This document shows positions 8,509-17,300 of a stretch of DNA of 64,000 nt, one piece after another. The stretch comes from Pseudaminobacter sp040049255 (lineage in GTDB: Bacteria > Pseudomonadota > Alphaproteobacteria > Rhizobiales > Rhizobiaceae). Numbering within the stretch: the stretch's first letter is position 1; every line of letters begins with the position of its first letter. The stretch is from contig NZ_JBDZDR010000005.1 in assembly GCF_040049255.1 (NCBI RefSeq), forward strand, positions 62,001 through 126,000, written 5' to 3'. Both the position numbers and the translations under genes were made by a program. The notes under the pieces are model-generated. The model worked only from the letters and a program-made list of their open reading frames with translations, was not told the DNA's origin and ran no database searches.

Positions 8509-9344
8509 GCAGGGCCTCCGTCAAGACGTGCATCCTTGACCACGAATATGCGCTCCAGGAACTGCACGGCAGCATAGAGCAGCACGCCCAGCAGCGTCAG
8601 GATAATCACCGCCATGAACATGCCTGCAGTATCCAGCTGGCCCTGAACCTGGATCATCAGATAGCCGAGCCCCCGGCTTGAGGCCACGAACTCGCCAACG
8701 ATCGCGCCGGCAACCGCGAGGATCGCGCCGACCTTCATCGATGAGAAGATGTAGGGCAGGGCACCGGGAAGCTGGATCTTGCGGAAAATTTGCAGGCGAG
8801 AGCCGTTCAGGCTGCGCACCAGGTCAAGCAGATCCGGCTCGACCTCCCGCAACCCGCGTGCGGTCGTGATGAGAATGGGGAAGAACGACAAAATGAAGGC
8901 AAAGAAGATGTTCGTGGAGATGCCGTAACCCATCCACACCACCAGTAGCGGTCCGAGCGCGACCTTCGGGATAAGGCTAATGGTCACGAAGAGTGGGAAA
9001 AACGCCATGTGCAGGATGCGGAACCACGAAAACAGCAGCGCGACGACAACGCCAAAGGCTACCGCCAGCCCATATCCGGCGAAAATCTCGACAGCAGTCA
9101 CCCAGGTATTGTCGAGCCACTTGTAGCGCGACTGGAACAACGTCACGACCGTCGCGGATGGCGAAGGCAGGATGAAGGGGCGAACCATTCCCGACACCGA
9201 CACCAGATGCCACACCAGGATGACAGCCAGATGCACGCCGACGATGATCGCATAGCGTGGGATCTGTTCTGAAGACTCTGTCCATCGCGACGATGCGACA
9301 GTGGAGCCGATACGCGGGTCTTCTCCTTGCGTTACAGCCGACAT
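8505..9344 (-). CDS. ABC transporter permease, NitT/TauT family
   Basis: Inner-membrane permease of 279 residues with about six transmembrane helices; the first is near residues 30-50 (YAIIVGVHLAVILVWHLVS). The EAA-type loop for ATPase contact is the region ARGLREVEPDLLDLVRSLNG and the following FRKIQLPGALPYIFSS. It begins the amidase-ATPase operon. A palindromic TetR operator lies ~40 nt before its start codon. Confidence 0.88.
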   Translation of the reverse strand: MSAVTQGEDPRIGSTVASSRWTESSEQIPRYAIIVGVHLAVILVWHLVSVSGMVRPFILPSPSATVVTLFQSRYKWLDNTWVTAVEIFAGYGLAVAFGVVVALLFSWFRILHMAFFPLFVTISLIPKVALGPLLVVWMGYGISTNIFFAFILSFFPILITTARGLREVEPDLLDLVRSLNGSRLQIFRKIQLPGALPYIFSSMKVGAILAVAGAIVGEFVASSRGLGYLMIQVQGQLDTAGMFMAVIILTLLGVLLYAAVQFLERIFVVKDARLDGGPA

Positions 9345-9382
9345 GCATCACTCCTGGGCTTCTAATGGAGGCAATCTTCAAC

Positions 9383-9396
9383 CAACCAATTGGTTG
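9383..9396. promoter_or_regulatory. TetR operator 2, before permease-amidase-ATPase operon
   Basis: CAACCAATTGGTTG is a perfect 14-bp palindrome centred in the gap between the permease start (9344) and the tetR stop (9422). It aligns base for base with CAACCAAACAGTTG at 3215-3228 and TAACCAAATAGTTG at 10115-10128. The flanking TCAACCAA duplicates a half-site on the left. Confidence 0.72.
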
Positions 9397-9421
9397 ATGC
9401 TAAGAGCAGGAAAGCTGTCTG

Positions 9422-10108
9422 TCAATCAGGTTGCAGCGCCTGCATGACGAAGTCGACCACATGCGCACGCCGCTCTTCAATGCGTTCCTTGTCGTTAAAC
9501 TTGCAGTCGAAAATCGCCGACAATGTGTGGATGTTGTTGAAATAGAAGAACCCCAGGCCGGCAATCGAAATGTAAAGATGCACGGGGTCGAGCCCCGCCC
9601 GAAACTGCCCGGAAGCCACGCCTCGTTCCAATGTTTCCTCGATCATTGCGATGAGCGGAGAGTGCAGTTGCGGCAGGTTTTCCGACTTCTTCAGGTGGCG
9701 ACCGCGGTGGAGATTTTCATCGGTCAGCAACGCTACGAAATCACGGTTTGCAGCCAGGTAGTCAAACGAGAAGGCGACGAGACGCGCCATCACTTCGCGC
9801 GGATCGCCGTCACTCCCGTCTAGTTTCGCCTCCTCGGTTCGGATACGCGCATAGGCCTCTTCCAGCACCGCCCGATAGAGCGTCTCCTTGTTCGAGAAGT
9901 GGTGATAGACCAGTTGCTTGTTGACGCCGGCCTTGCGCGCTATCTCGTCGACCCGGGCACCCTCCAGCCCCTTGCTCGCGAATTCCTTGCGGGCCGCGCG
10001 CAAAAGCAGTTCGCGGCTCGACAAATCGTCCTTCCTGCCGCTCCTGCGTCGGGGCTTCTTCGGTTCGGCAGCGGTCTTATCAGCAGGACCGTCGGCGTTC
10101 TTTGACAT
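9422..10108 (-). CDS. TetR-family regulator of the flanking catabolic operons
   Basis: 228 residues. A basic, disordered N-terminal ~30 residues (KPRRRSGRKDD) precedes the TetR helix-turn-helix (LLLRAARKEFASKGLEG, VDEIARKAGVNKQLVYHHFS, KETLYRAVLEE; residues ~31-80). The C-terminal ligand domain is all-alpha and resembles the type seen in RutR-like proteins. A matching operator covers the space immediately before its start codon, so it is probably autoregulated; two more copies sit before the aldolase operon and the permease operon. RutR binds TTGACCA-N2-TGGTCAA sites, which resemble the sites here; that relationship is inference. Confidence 0.88.
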   Translation of the reverse strand: MSKNADGPADKTAAEPKKPRRRSGRKDDLSSRELLLRAARKEFASKGLEGARVDEIARKAGVNKQLVYHHFSNKETLYRAVLEEAYARIRTEEAKLDGSDGDPREVMARLVAFSFDYLAANRDFVALLTDENLHRGRHLKKSENLPQLHSPLIAMIEETLERGVASGQFRAGLDPVHLYISIAGLGFFYFNNIHTLSAIFDCKFNDKERIEERRAHVVDFVMQALQPD

Positions 10109-10112
10109 CAGA

Positions 10113-10131
10113 GATAACCAAATAGTTGATC
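10113..10131. promoter_or_regulatory. TetR operator 3, between tetR and binding-protein gene
   Basis: GATAACCAAATAGTTGATC has 7-bp arms with one mismatch and the same core as operators 1 and 2. It starts 5 nt before the tetR start codon on the minus strand and lies upstream of the divergent binding-protein gene at 10258, so it could control both. Confidence 0.7.
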
Positions 10132-10257
10132 ATTTTATTGACGCGCATGGGGCGCAGGGTTAGCCTCCTGTTTAATGCAGTTTGCAAGAACGGTCGACCA
10201 TCGGCGCGCTGATGCAGATTGAGGGACTGGCGAAACAATTATTCAAGGGGAATGACA

Positions 10258-11253
10258 ATGAACAAGACAGGGGCAATTTTTGCAGCAGCAGCCATGCTGG
10301 CCTCCTCTTCCGCGAGCGCCGTTGCTGAAGAGCCACTGAGCATTGTGCTGAACTGGACGCCCACCGCCGACCACTCGCCGCTCTATTATGCGCTTGAGCA
10401 GGGCTGGTACAAGGATGCCGGCATCGCGCTCACGATCGAAACCGGCAAGGGCTCCTCAATGTCTGCCCAGTCTGTCGGCGTCGGCACCAACAACATCGGC
10501 ATCGCCGAGCTTGGCACCGCATTCGTCGCCCGCAGCAAGGGCGCCGACCTCGTCGCGGTCATGAGCCTTTATGCCAACGCGCCGTTCGTGTTCTACTGGA
10601 AGAAGTCGTCGGGCATCGATACCGTCGCGGACTTCAAGGGCCGCACGATCGGCAACCCGCCGGCTGACGCCGCCCGCATAATGTGGCCGGCCTTCGCCAG
10701 GGCTGCCGGCCTGGAAGAAGATGCAGTCAGCTTCGTCAACGTCGCACCGCAGGCAAAGATCCCGACGATGGCCGCGGATCAGGTCGACATCATCTCCGAC
10801 TTCTACAACGGCCACGACCTCAAGATCGAAACCTTCGGCGACGACCTGGGCTATGTGCGCTGGAGTGATATCGGTCTCAATCCGTACGGCAACTCTTTCA
10901 TCGTCAACGGCGACTATCTGGAGTCGCACAAGGACACCGTCGCATCCTTCGTCAGCGTGACGCAGCGCGCCTACATGGCCTGCGTCCAGAACTCCGATCC
11001 GTGCATCGACGCCTTGGTAGCGGGCGCAAGCGGGCTTGAGCGTGGAGAGATGGTCAAGCAGTGGGGCCGCGTCAAGGAACTGATGGCCGACGCGCATACC
11101 ACGACCAAAGCACTCGGCTATCTTGATACGGAGCAGGTCGCCAAGACCTACGAGTTGGTCGACACGTTCTTCGAACTGGATGCACCTTTCGACCCTTCCC
11201 AGGCCTTCACCTCGGAGTTTCTCGACACCAACCTGAAGATGACCGCGCAGTAA
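10258..11253 (+). CDS. ABC substrate-binding protein, NMT1/THI5-like
   Basis: Periplasmic binding protein of 331 residues with a Sec signal peptide ending near ASAVAEE. The mature N-terminus IVLNWTPTADHSPLYYALEQ matches the ThiY/NMT1 family, which bind pyrimidine-type thiamine precursors, nitrate, taurine or related compounds. I chose ATG 10258 because AAGGGG lies 7 nt upstream; ATG 10252 would be only 1 nt from it. It is transcribed away from tetR, shares its operator region, and supplies the missing binding component for the permease and ATPase at 6.3-9.3 kb. A factor-independent terminator follows. Confidence 0.9.
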   Translation: MNKTGAIFAAAAMLASSSASAVAEEPLSIVLNWTPTADHSPLYYALEQGWYKDAGIALTIETGKGSSMSAQSVGVGTNNIGIAELGTAFVARSKGADLVAVMSLYANAPFVFYWKKSSGIDTVADFKGRTIGNPPADAARIMWPAFARAAGLEEDAVSFVNVAPQAKIPTMAADQVDIISDFYNGHDLKIETFGDDLGYVRWSDIGLNPYGNSFIVNGDYLESHKDTVASFVSVTQRAYMACVQNSDPCIDALVAGASGLERGEMVKQWGRVKELMADAHTTTKALGYLDTEQVAKTYELVDTFFELDAPFDPSQAFTSEFLDTNLKMTAQ

Positions 11254-11283
11254 GGTCGCAAGGCCTTGTCGCTTGAAGAAGCT

Positions 11284-11320
11284 AACGCCCGTGATCCCGG
11301 TTGGATGGCGGGCGTTTTTT
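11284..11320 (+). terminator. Rho-independent terminator
   Basis: Stem AACGCCCG / CGGGCGTT with a 17-nt loop followed by TTTTTT, 30 nt after the binding-protein stop codon. This is the clearest intrinsic terminator in the window. Confidence 0.85.
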
Positions 11321-11393
11321 GTTTGACTGAATTAGCTCGCGAAAGGCCCGGACATGCTCCCCCACTTATAGCGTCAGGAGTAACGTCGGTATT

Positions 11394-11525
11394 ATGACTA
11401 GCATCGACCATAAGATAGAGGTCCTTTCCGGGCCGGAACGGCGGCGGCGCTGGAGCACGGCGGGGAAGCTGGCGATCATACAGGAGATCTACGAGACGAA
11501 CGCGGCGGTCACCCGCACGCCTTAG
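11394..11525 (+). pseudogene. IS66-family TnpA, N-terminal stub
   Basis: Encodes MTSIDHKIEVLSGPERRRRW and KLAIIQEIYE, the start of IS66-type TnpA proteins that precede tnpB and tnpC. The frame diverges after ~35 residues and stops at the boundary of the IS5-family insertion (target duplication at 11522-11524). The rest of the gene is not found on the far side of that insertion. Confidence 0.65.
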
Positions 11526-12366
11526 AGGGTGTTAGAGAATCAACGTTTTGCAAGGCGATTAAGCATGAGCCGGGTGGCTGCGATGTCGATCATCGTCTCG
11601 GACGTCTGGACGCGATACTCATAGTCCTTGCTGAGCCTACGATTGAGCCCGAGCCAAGCAAAGCTGCGTTCCACGATCGAGGTCAAGCCGGTAATCTTGA
11701 AGGCACGCTGACGCCGTTTGACGATCAGCAGCCGCCACCCTTGCTGCTCTGCCAGTGCGTGAGCGAATTTCTTGCTCTCATGCCCGGCGTCGGCGATCAC
11801 GGTGGTGATCGCCGGAAAGAGCGCCTTCAGTCCACTGGTCAACAACGCTCCGGCGCGCCGATCCGAAATATCCGCAGCCTCGACACGATCGGTAGGCCGA
11901 GTGTATCGACCAGAATATGGCGCTTTCGGCCTTTAACTCGCCTGGAGGCATCAGACCCACGGGTTCCGCGAACTTCGGTAGTCTTCACAGACTGCCCATC
12001 CAAATCACGACCGACGGACATTCCGCGCGGCCGGAACGAATGCGCGTGAGCCTGTAGATCTCTCGTTGCAAACGAACCCAAACCCCGGTGCGCTGCCATA
12101 ACCGAAAATACCAGTAGACCGTGCTCCAAGGCGGAAGTCAGCTGTGGCCATTGGCAACCAGTACGCAGCAGATAGAATATCGCGTCGATCACGGAACGAA
12201 GCCTGATCCGGCGCTGCCGACCGCGCCGTTTCGGTGATGGTAACAGCGGCGCGACAATCGCCCACTGCTTGCCCGTCAAGTTCGACGGGTATCGGCTGCA
12301 ACTCATCCTGATGTCTCCTACTTGGGGGCAAGCCGACCCCGCAATCGTTAATTTCCAAACGCCCTC
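11525..12366 (-). mobile_element. IS5-family (IS427-type) element, complete ends
   Basis: 842-bp element bounded by a TTA target duplication (11522-11524 and 12367-12369). Imperfect terminal repeats are GAGGGTGTTAGAGAATC on the left and GAGGGCGTTTGGAAATT (read on the other strand) on the right. Size, ends and TNA target fit the IS427 group. The transposase inside is broken, so it is immobile unless helped in trans. Confidence 0.8.
11540..12306 (-). pseudogene. IS5-family transposase, multiple frameshifts
   Basis: The N-terminal frame (from 12306) gives YPSNLTGKQWAIVAPLLP and AIFYLLRTGCQWPQL. The frame then departs for ~45 residues (where WSTVYWYF is expected) and returns with SQSVKTTEVRG and VKGRKRHILVDTLGL. 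A second frame (from 11845) holds the C-terminus with FKITGLTSIVERSFAWLGLN and SKDYEYRVQTSETMIDIA. At least two compensating indels plus the split near 11845 disrupt the DDE enzyme. Confidence 0.85.
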
Positions 12367-12374
12367 TTAGCGTG

Positions 12375-12530
12375 TCGCTGGGAACAGTTCTTGTTCCGCC
12401 CCTACCGGGGATTGTCATCAGCCGGCGTGCGACGTCCTCGCGATCGGCGATCGCTTCGATCTCCATCGTCACCTGGCGTTGAACTCGGCCGAAAATCGTC
12501 TGCGTGTCTTCATCCTGGATCGTCCTTTTC
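12375..12530 (-). pseudogene. Possible IS110-family transposase fragment
   Basis: The minus strand reads DREDVARRLMTIPGRGG, close to the VARRLMTIPGIGPITA motif in IS110/IS1111 transposases just before their C-terminal domain. The similarity ends after the glycine-rich turn. Only ~50 codons remain. The match is by memory of the motif, so the family call is tentative. Confidence 0.35.
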
Positions 12531-12584
12531 ATCGGGCGATCCACCTTATGCCCCTGTCCCAGAAAACGGCACCACCTCTGCCTT

Positions 12585-12684
12585 CGGGTGCGCGAACTGT
12601 CGAGCCGGTCGTCGTTTCGGATTTATGGGTTATGACTATGGCTGAAGGCGAAAACTGCCAGGAAGTCGAAAGCGCAGGTGGTCA
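12585..12684 (+). pseudogene. DUF1403 tail plus scpB start (relic 1)
   Basis: Codons 12585-12632 encode RVRELSSRSSFRIYGL before TGA 12635. This is nearly identical to the C-terminus of the DUF1403 protein at 32.9 kb (AVRELAGRASFRIYGL). As at that locus, the stop codon overlaps an ATG (ATGA at 12632) that opens a second short frame (MTMAEGENCQEVESA), the expected position of an scpB-like gene. That frame is cut off where the permease gene begins. It is a relic of the same gene pair. Confidence 0.6.
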
Positions 12685-13608
12685 CTACCGCCTAGTTGTT
12701 CCCTTGTGCGCCTTACGGCGTTCGAGATAGGCCGTCGTCTGCAGAGCGATGAGGATCAGTACCGCACCGATGGCGATGCGCCCGTCAGGCACTTCGCCGA
12801 AGAAGAGGTAGCCTGCAGCGGTGGTCATGACGATCGAAAGGTAACCTATGGGTGCGAGCACGCTGGCCTCGGCCAGACGATAGGCGCGCAGGAAGCAATA
12901 TTGGCCGGCCTGAGCCAGCAAGCCGATGCCGAGCAACGGAATCCAGTCGAAGGCCTTGACCGGCTGCCAGACGAAGATGGCGGGAACGGCGGTAATCACG
13001 GCAAGGCCGACCGTATAGAACACCATCATCACCGTGGTGTTTTCGTCGCGCAGCGCGCGCGTCTGGATGATCGCCAGCGAGCCGAAGAACACTGTACCGA
13101 ACACGGCGAGCAGGCCAAGGTTCCACTCCACGCCGCCCGGCGCCAGCATCACCAGCACGCCGGCGAAGGCGAGCCCGGCACCGATCCAGCGCAGCCGTGA
13201 CACGGTCTCGCCGAGGAAAGCGACCGCCATGGCCATGGTGATCAGCGGCCGCGAGAAGGACAGCGCGTTGACCACCGCCAAAGGCAGCATGGTGTAGGCG
13301 AGGAACTGGCTGGTCAGGGCAATCGCATTGCAGCTGATGCGCGAGATGTTTTTCCACGGATGCCTGGGGTGGCGGATCTGGTGGCGATGGCGCCAGATCA
13401 GCGGCATGATGAACATCAGCCCGATCAGCGAGCGGATGAAGACGAGCTGGAAGGCTGGGTAGACCATGCCCTGTGCCTTGACGAGCGCCGTCATGCCGCC
13501 GGCGACCAGCAGCATGTCGGCGAGCACCCAGACGATGCCCTCGCGGTTGGCCTTGTGCCGCTCCTCGACCGCCGGAAGCGGCTCCGCGATTTCAGACTGG
13601 CTGGACAA
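12685..13608 (-). CDS. DMT superfamily permease (two EamA domains)
   Basis: Inner-membrane protein of 307 residues with ten predicted helices in two EamA repeats (about 25-155 and 170-295). The second repeat ends IGYLSIVMTTAAGYLFFGE and AIGAVLILIALQTTAYLER, typical of drug/metabolite transporters. The likely start is TTG 13608, overlapping the deacetylase stop by 17 nt, so expression is probably coupled to that gene; no ATG lies near the conserved N-terminus. It may export a pathway intermediate or import the deacetylated product; direction cannot be told from sequence. Confidence 0.85.
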   Translation of the reverse strand: MSSQSEIAEPLPAVEERHKANREGIVWVLADMLLVAGGMTALVKAQGMVYPAFQLVFIRSLIGLMFIMPLIWRHRHQIRHPRHPWKNISRISCNAIALTSQFLAYTMLPLAVVNALSFSRPLITMAMAVAFLGETVSRLRWIGAGLAFAGVLVMLAPGGVEWNLGLLAVFGTVFFGSLAIIQTRALRDENTTVMMVFYTVGLAVITAVPAIFVWQPVKAFDWIPLLGIGLLAQAGQYCFLRAYRLAEASVLAPIGYLSIVMTTAAGYLFFGEVPDGRIAIGAVLILIALQTTAYLERRKAHKGTTRR

Positions 13609-15997
13609 GATTGGTCATCAGCCTGAAGGCGCCCGGCACCAGCTTGTCGAGTTGGTGGTGCAGCACGAGCGAGGTGTGGGTGTGGCGGCCCTTGCCGATG
13701 CTGCCCGAGACGATCGCCCCCAGCAGCGGCTGTTCGTTGACGTCATGCATCGACACAAGCGGCTCGTAGGCTTCGTCCCAACGAGCAGCGAAGTAGAGCC
13801 CTCGTTCCTTGTCCCAGCCGGACCAGTCCTGCGGGCCGATGGCATTCGGGCCGTTCAGCAGAATGTGATTCGGCGTCAGCACCGTGACCGCCGCATTGGG
13901 ATTCGTTACGCGCCAGCGTAGGGACGGCGAGCCGATCTCGAGTTTCCTCGGTGGCGTCTCCAACGGGTTCCAACCATCGGTCGGGCGGTGATAGAGCGTG
14001 ACGAGATGCCCGCCGTCTTCGACGAAGCGATGCAGCTTTTCCGTGGCCGCGGCCAGATCCTTTCGAATTCCGAAGGCGAAGATGCCGACCACGATGGTGG
14101 TGAAGCGGTTGAGATCGCCCGACAGCGCCTTGGCGTCCAGTTCGGTGACGTCGAGGCCCAGACGCGACAGCCATAGGCCGACCCGGTCGGCACCGGCGCC
14201 GACATAGCCGACGCGGGCACCTTCCGGCAGCGTGAGGTCGAGCGCTAGCACTTTCAGGGTCTCGGGCTGGCGGTGGGTGACGCGGCCGATATGCGAATAA
14301 GAGATCGGCGTCAGCCGCAGTGCCGGCCGGCCGCCGACCTCGGGGACGATGGTCCTCAGCCCGGCATCGATCTTCTCGGGGGCGCGAAGCATCTGGCCGG
14401 CCGATGTCTGCGCCAGCGACCAGCCGTCGGCCATGCCGAGCGTGACAGGTGCCTGCCTGCCGCCGACCGTCATCTTGACCGGCCATTCGCGCCTGCCGCC
14501 TTCGACAGGTGCGAGGATCGCTTCCGGGTCCATGGTAACCGAGCTGGCCGGCAGCACAGCTAAGGGCTCTTCGAGGTCGAAGGTGGCGCGGGCAACATGG
14601 TCGCCGAAGCTGGCGGTGACCAGTACGTGTGCCTCACCATTGCCCGCGAGCGCCGACCAGGCCGGGGCATAGAGATTGGAATAGGCGGCGTCGGTCGCTG
14701 CGGAGACGGAGAACGTGCGCCGGCAGCCAGAGGAGGCATCGGCCTTGGCGACAATGCGCTCTGGCAGCACCGCTTCGACCTTTACCGAGCGCCCCTCGGC
14801 TCCTGGAGCGAGGTCGACGGTCAGCACGCCGGTTTCGCCAGGCGACAGTGTTGCCGGAGCAAGCACGGCGCGGTCGAAGATACGGGCGGCCTCGATCAGC
14901 GCGGCGTCTATCTCGCGCGCTTTGCGGCCGAGGCGGTGTCGATGCAGTTCGAGGAAGGCGGGCGACGCGTTCTCACGTGCCGCATCGAGCTGGGTCGCTG
15001 CCTCGGTGAGGGCTCCAATGATGGCATCCGTGTTCGGGAAGGCCGCGATCGCCGTGTTGACAGCGGTGCCCGCCGCCTTCAGCGCCTGGGCGGCTTCGTA
15101 GGAAAGGTTGCGGGACGTGGCGAGATCTGCGAGCGAAACGGGCAGGCCGTCCAGCACCGACGTTTCTGCGTTCATGCCATTCCTGGCCAGCAGCAGGTGC
15201 AGCGGCCAGCGCGTGTCGGCTCGGTCGGGCCAATGTCCCATTCCTTGCGACGCGTGATAGTAGCGGGACCACTCGCCGATGCGGTTGTATTCGGCGCCGG
15301 TCGCCGGCTCGCGGCCAGACGCATCGACGATAACCGTGGCATCGGGCGGAGGTACCTCGTCGTCATAGGTGTCGCCGCCGCCGGACCATGCCGGCAGGTA
15401 ATATTTCGCCACCTGCCAAGGGCTCAAGCCCTCGGCGAAGTGCTCGGGGAATGCTGCGGGATCGGCTGCCATGCGGATGGCCGTCTCGGCGGCGCGGGTC
15501 ATGGCGCGGTGGTGACCGTGCTGTCCGGGCACGTCGAGGAAGGTCGGGATGACGATGTCGGGCCGCTCGCTGCGATAGGCGCGCACGAGGCGCTCCACCG
15601 TGCGCTGTTCGCCCCACCGGGCGAGGGTCTGGTCGCCGTCCTTGGAGAAGCCGAAGTCGTGGACCGGATCCTCCGGGCCGTGTCCGAGCCAATGGATATC
15701 GGCGTCGAGCGCGCGGGCGGCTTCTTCCATTTCGCGCGTGCGCATCATGCCGAGCGCGCCGAGACGCTCCGGTCCAAGCGAGTTTTGGCCGCCTTCGCCG
15801 CGCGTCGAGCAGGCGACGATAACGCGCATGCCGAGCCCAAGACGAAACCAGGCCAGTAGACCACTCTGCTCGTCGTCGGGATGGGCGCCGGTGTTCATCA
15901 TCGTCACGGTCGACTTGAGCCGGGTCAGCGCCCGGTGCAGCCGGATGAACGAAGGGCTTGCCTTTTGTCGCTCGATGCGTTCGCGGGCTGTGAGCAT
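13592..15997 (-). CDS. PIG-L/LmbE family deacetylase with C-terminal GATase-like domain
   Basis: 801-residue protein. The first ~290 residues are a PIG-L zinc deacetylase: AHPDDE (residues ~38-43) supplies metal ligand and base, and GHHRAMTRAAE near 165 supplies the second histidine region. Such enzymes remove acetyl groups from N-acetylglucosamine-like sugars. The middle is a beta-sandwich-like region with a CARDB/NEW3-style repeat. The final ~220 residues resemble a class I glutamine-amidotransferase fold (RVGYVGAGADRVGLWLSRLG, FVEDGGHLVTLYHRP) without a clear catalytic triad. There is no signal peptide. It sits with a ROK repressor and sugar ABC transporter, pointing to an amino-sugar glycoconjugate. 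Confidence 0.85.
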   Translation of the reverse strand: MLTARERIERQKASPSFIRLHRALTRLKSTVTMMNTGAHPDDEQSGLLAWFRLGLGMRVIVACSTRGEGGQNSLGPERLGALGMMRTREMEEAARALDADIHWLGHGPEDPVHDFGFSKDGDQTLARWGEQRTVERLVRAYRSERPDIVIPTFLDVPGQHGHHRAMTRAAETAIRMAADPAAFPEHFAEGLSPWQVAKYYLPAWSGGGDTYDDEVPPPDATVIVDASGREPATGAEYNRIGEWSRYYHASQGMGHWPDRADTRWPLHLLLARNGMNAETSVLDGLPVSLADLATSRNLSYEAAQALKAAGTAVNTAIAAFPNTDAIIGALTEAATQLDAARENASPAFLELHRHRLGRKAREIDAALIEAARIFDRAVLAPATLSPGETGVLTVDLAPGAEGRSVKVEAVLPERIVAKADASSGCRRTFSVSAATDAAYSNLYAPAWSALAGNGEAHVLVTASFGDHVARATFDLEEPLAVLPASSVTMDPEAILAPVEGGRREWPVKMTVGGRQAPVTLGMADGWSLAQTSAGQMLRAPEKIDAGLRTIVPEVGGRPALRLTPISYSHIGRVTHRQPETLKVLALDLTLPEGARVGYVGAGADRVGLWLSRLGLDVTELDAKALSGDLNRFTTIVVGIFAFGIRKDLAAATEKLHRFVEDGGHLVTLYHRPTDGWNPLETPPRKLEIGSPSLRWRVTNPNAAVTVLTPNHILLNGPNAIGPQDWSGWDKERGLYFAARWDEAYEPLVSMHDVNEQPLLGAIVSGSIGKGRHTHTSLVLHHQLDKLVPGAFRLMTNLVQPV

Positions 15998-16032
15998 GCT
16001 TGTTTCCTCCGGTATGCTGAATTTTATGGCGG

Positions 16033-17247
16033 CTATTCGCTCGCCGCCGTCTCAAGCTTTGGCGTCACCACTTCGAACAGCGGCAGCGCCGCGGCGCCGA
16101 GGGCCGCGGTGTATTGGCCGGTCTGGCCGCGAATGACGCGGGGTAGGGCGCGCGTCCTGCGGCTGGCGACCGAGATCGGCAACTTTCCCATGCGTTCGAT
16201 GAGTTCGTCGATAATCGCGTCCGGCAGCATGCCGCCAAGGATCACTGTCTCCGGATCGAGGATGTTCTCGATCATCGCGATCATCGGCGCAAGGTGACCC
16301 GCCGCCTCGTCGATCCACTCTACCAGTACGGAATGGCGCTCGGCGTGGAGCCTCTCAAGATCTGCAAAATCGCAGTTGGCAATGCCTGCCTCGCAGAGCC
16401 TCTCACGCAGGGCATAGACCGAGGCATAACGCTCGAGGCAGCCATGTTGACCACACGGGCAGGTGCGGCCCCGCGGGGTGATCACGACATGGCCGATTTC
16501 TCCGGCATTGCCGAAGGCGCCGCGGAAAGGCACCCCGTCTTGGATCATGCCGAGACCCAGGCCGGCGCCGAAATAGATCATGGCGAAGCTGGAAATCGAA
16601 TGGCCCGCGCCGAACAGGCGCTCGCCGACGGCCGCGGCATTGGCGTCGTTCTCGGCCCACACCAGCTCACCGCAGGCTTCGCTCAGCAGGCTGGTGGCAT
16701 CGATGTCGGCCCAGCCAGGCAGGGTGGTCGGGCCGACCGAGGTCATGCCCTCGATCTCGAACGGGCCGGGCATGACCACGCCAATGCCGAGCAGGGGCGC
16801 CTTGAAGGCCTTGCGCACGGCTTCGAGCTGGGCGCGCAGATGGGCGATCACTTGGTTCGGACTGGTGTCGCGCACGGGTGTGATGCGCCTGGACCGCGGT
16901 TGTCCCGTCAGGTCGAGTACCGTCGCCACCATGTGGTCGGATGCAATTTCGATGCCCATGGTCATGGCGCCGTCGGGATTGACGGCGAACTGGATTGGCG
17001 GCTGGCCGCGGCCCGAACGCAGGCGCCCGGTCTCCATCAACAGGTTTTCGCTGACCAGCTCGTCGACGATGTTGGCGATGGCCTGGGCCGTCAGATGGGT
17101 GAGCCGGGCGATGTGCATGCGCCCCAGCGAGCCGTGACGGCGCACGACATCGAGCACCACGCGGCGGTTGTGATCGCGGCTGCGCTCCGGGTTCTTGCCC
17201 AATGTGACCTGATGTGTGCTTCCGGGCTGATACGCCATCTCGCCCAT
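16033..17247 (-). CDS. ROK-family transcriptional regulator
   Basis: 404 residues: a winged helix-turn-helix at about 25-85 (NRRVVLDVVRRHGSLGRMHI, LTAQAIANIVDELVSENLL) and a ROK sugar-kinase-like domain. The ROK zinc motif is present as CPCGQHGCLERYAS (~residues 257-270) and the GIGVVMPGPFE loop near 150. Proteins of this NagC/XylR type repress sugar operons and release DNA on binding a sugar. It is divergent from the ABC binding-protein gene at 17541 and upstream of the deacetylase and permease genes on its own strand, so it likely controls both directions. Confidence 0.9.
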   Translation of the reverse strand: MGEMAYQPGSTHQVTLGKNPERSRDHNRRVVLDVVRRHGSLGRMHIARLTHLTAQAIANIVDELVSENLLMETGRLRSGRGQPPIQFAVNPDGAMTMGIEIASDHMVATVLDLTGQPRSRRITPVRDTSPNQVIAHLRAQLEAVRKAFKAPLLGIGVVMPGPFEIEGMTSVGPTTLPGWADIDATSLLSEACGELVWAENDANAAAVGERLFGAGHSISSFAMIYFGAGLGLGMIQDGVPFRGAFGNAGEIGHVVITPRGRTCPCGQHGCLERYASVYALRERLCEAGIANCDFADLERLHAERHSVLVEWIDEAAGHLAPMIAMIENILDPETVILGGMLPDAIIDELIERMGKLPISVASRRTRALPRVIRGQTGQYTAALGAAALPLFEVVTPKLETAASE

Positions 17248-17300
17248 CCTGACCTGCTCCGCAAAACCGATAACGCGGAAGCTCCGCGAGCTGCAACAGA

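Noticed and set aside
14597..15859. 420-codon plus-strand frame over the deacetylase gene
   Set aside because: Antisense shadow of the PIG-L coding sequence.
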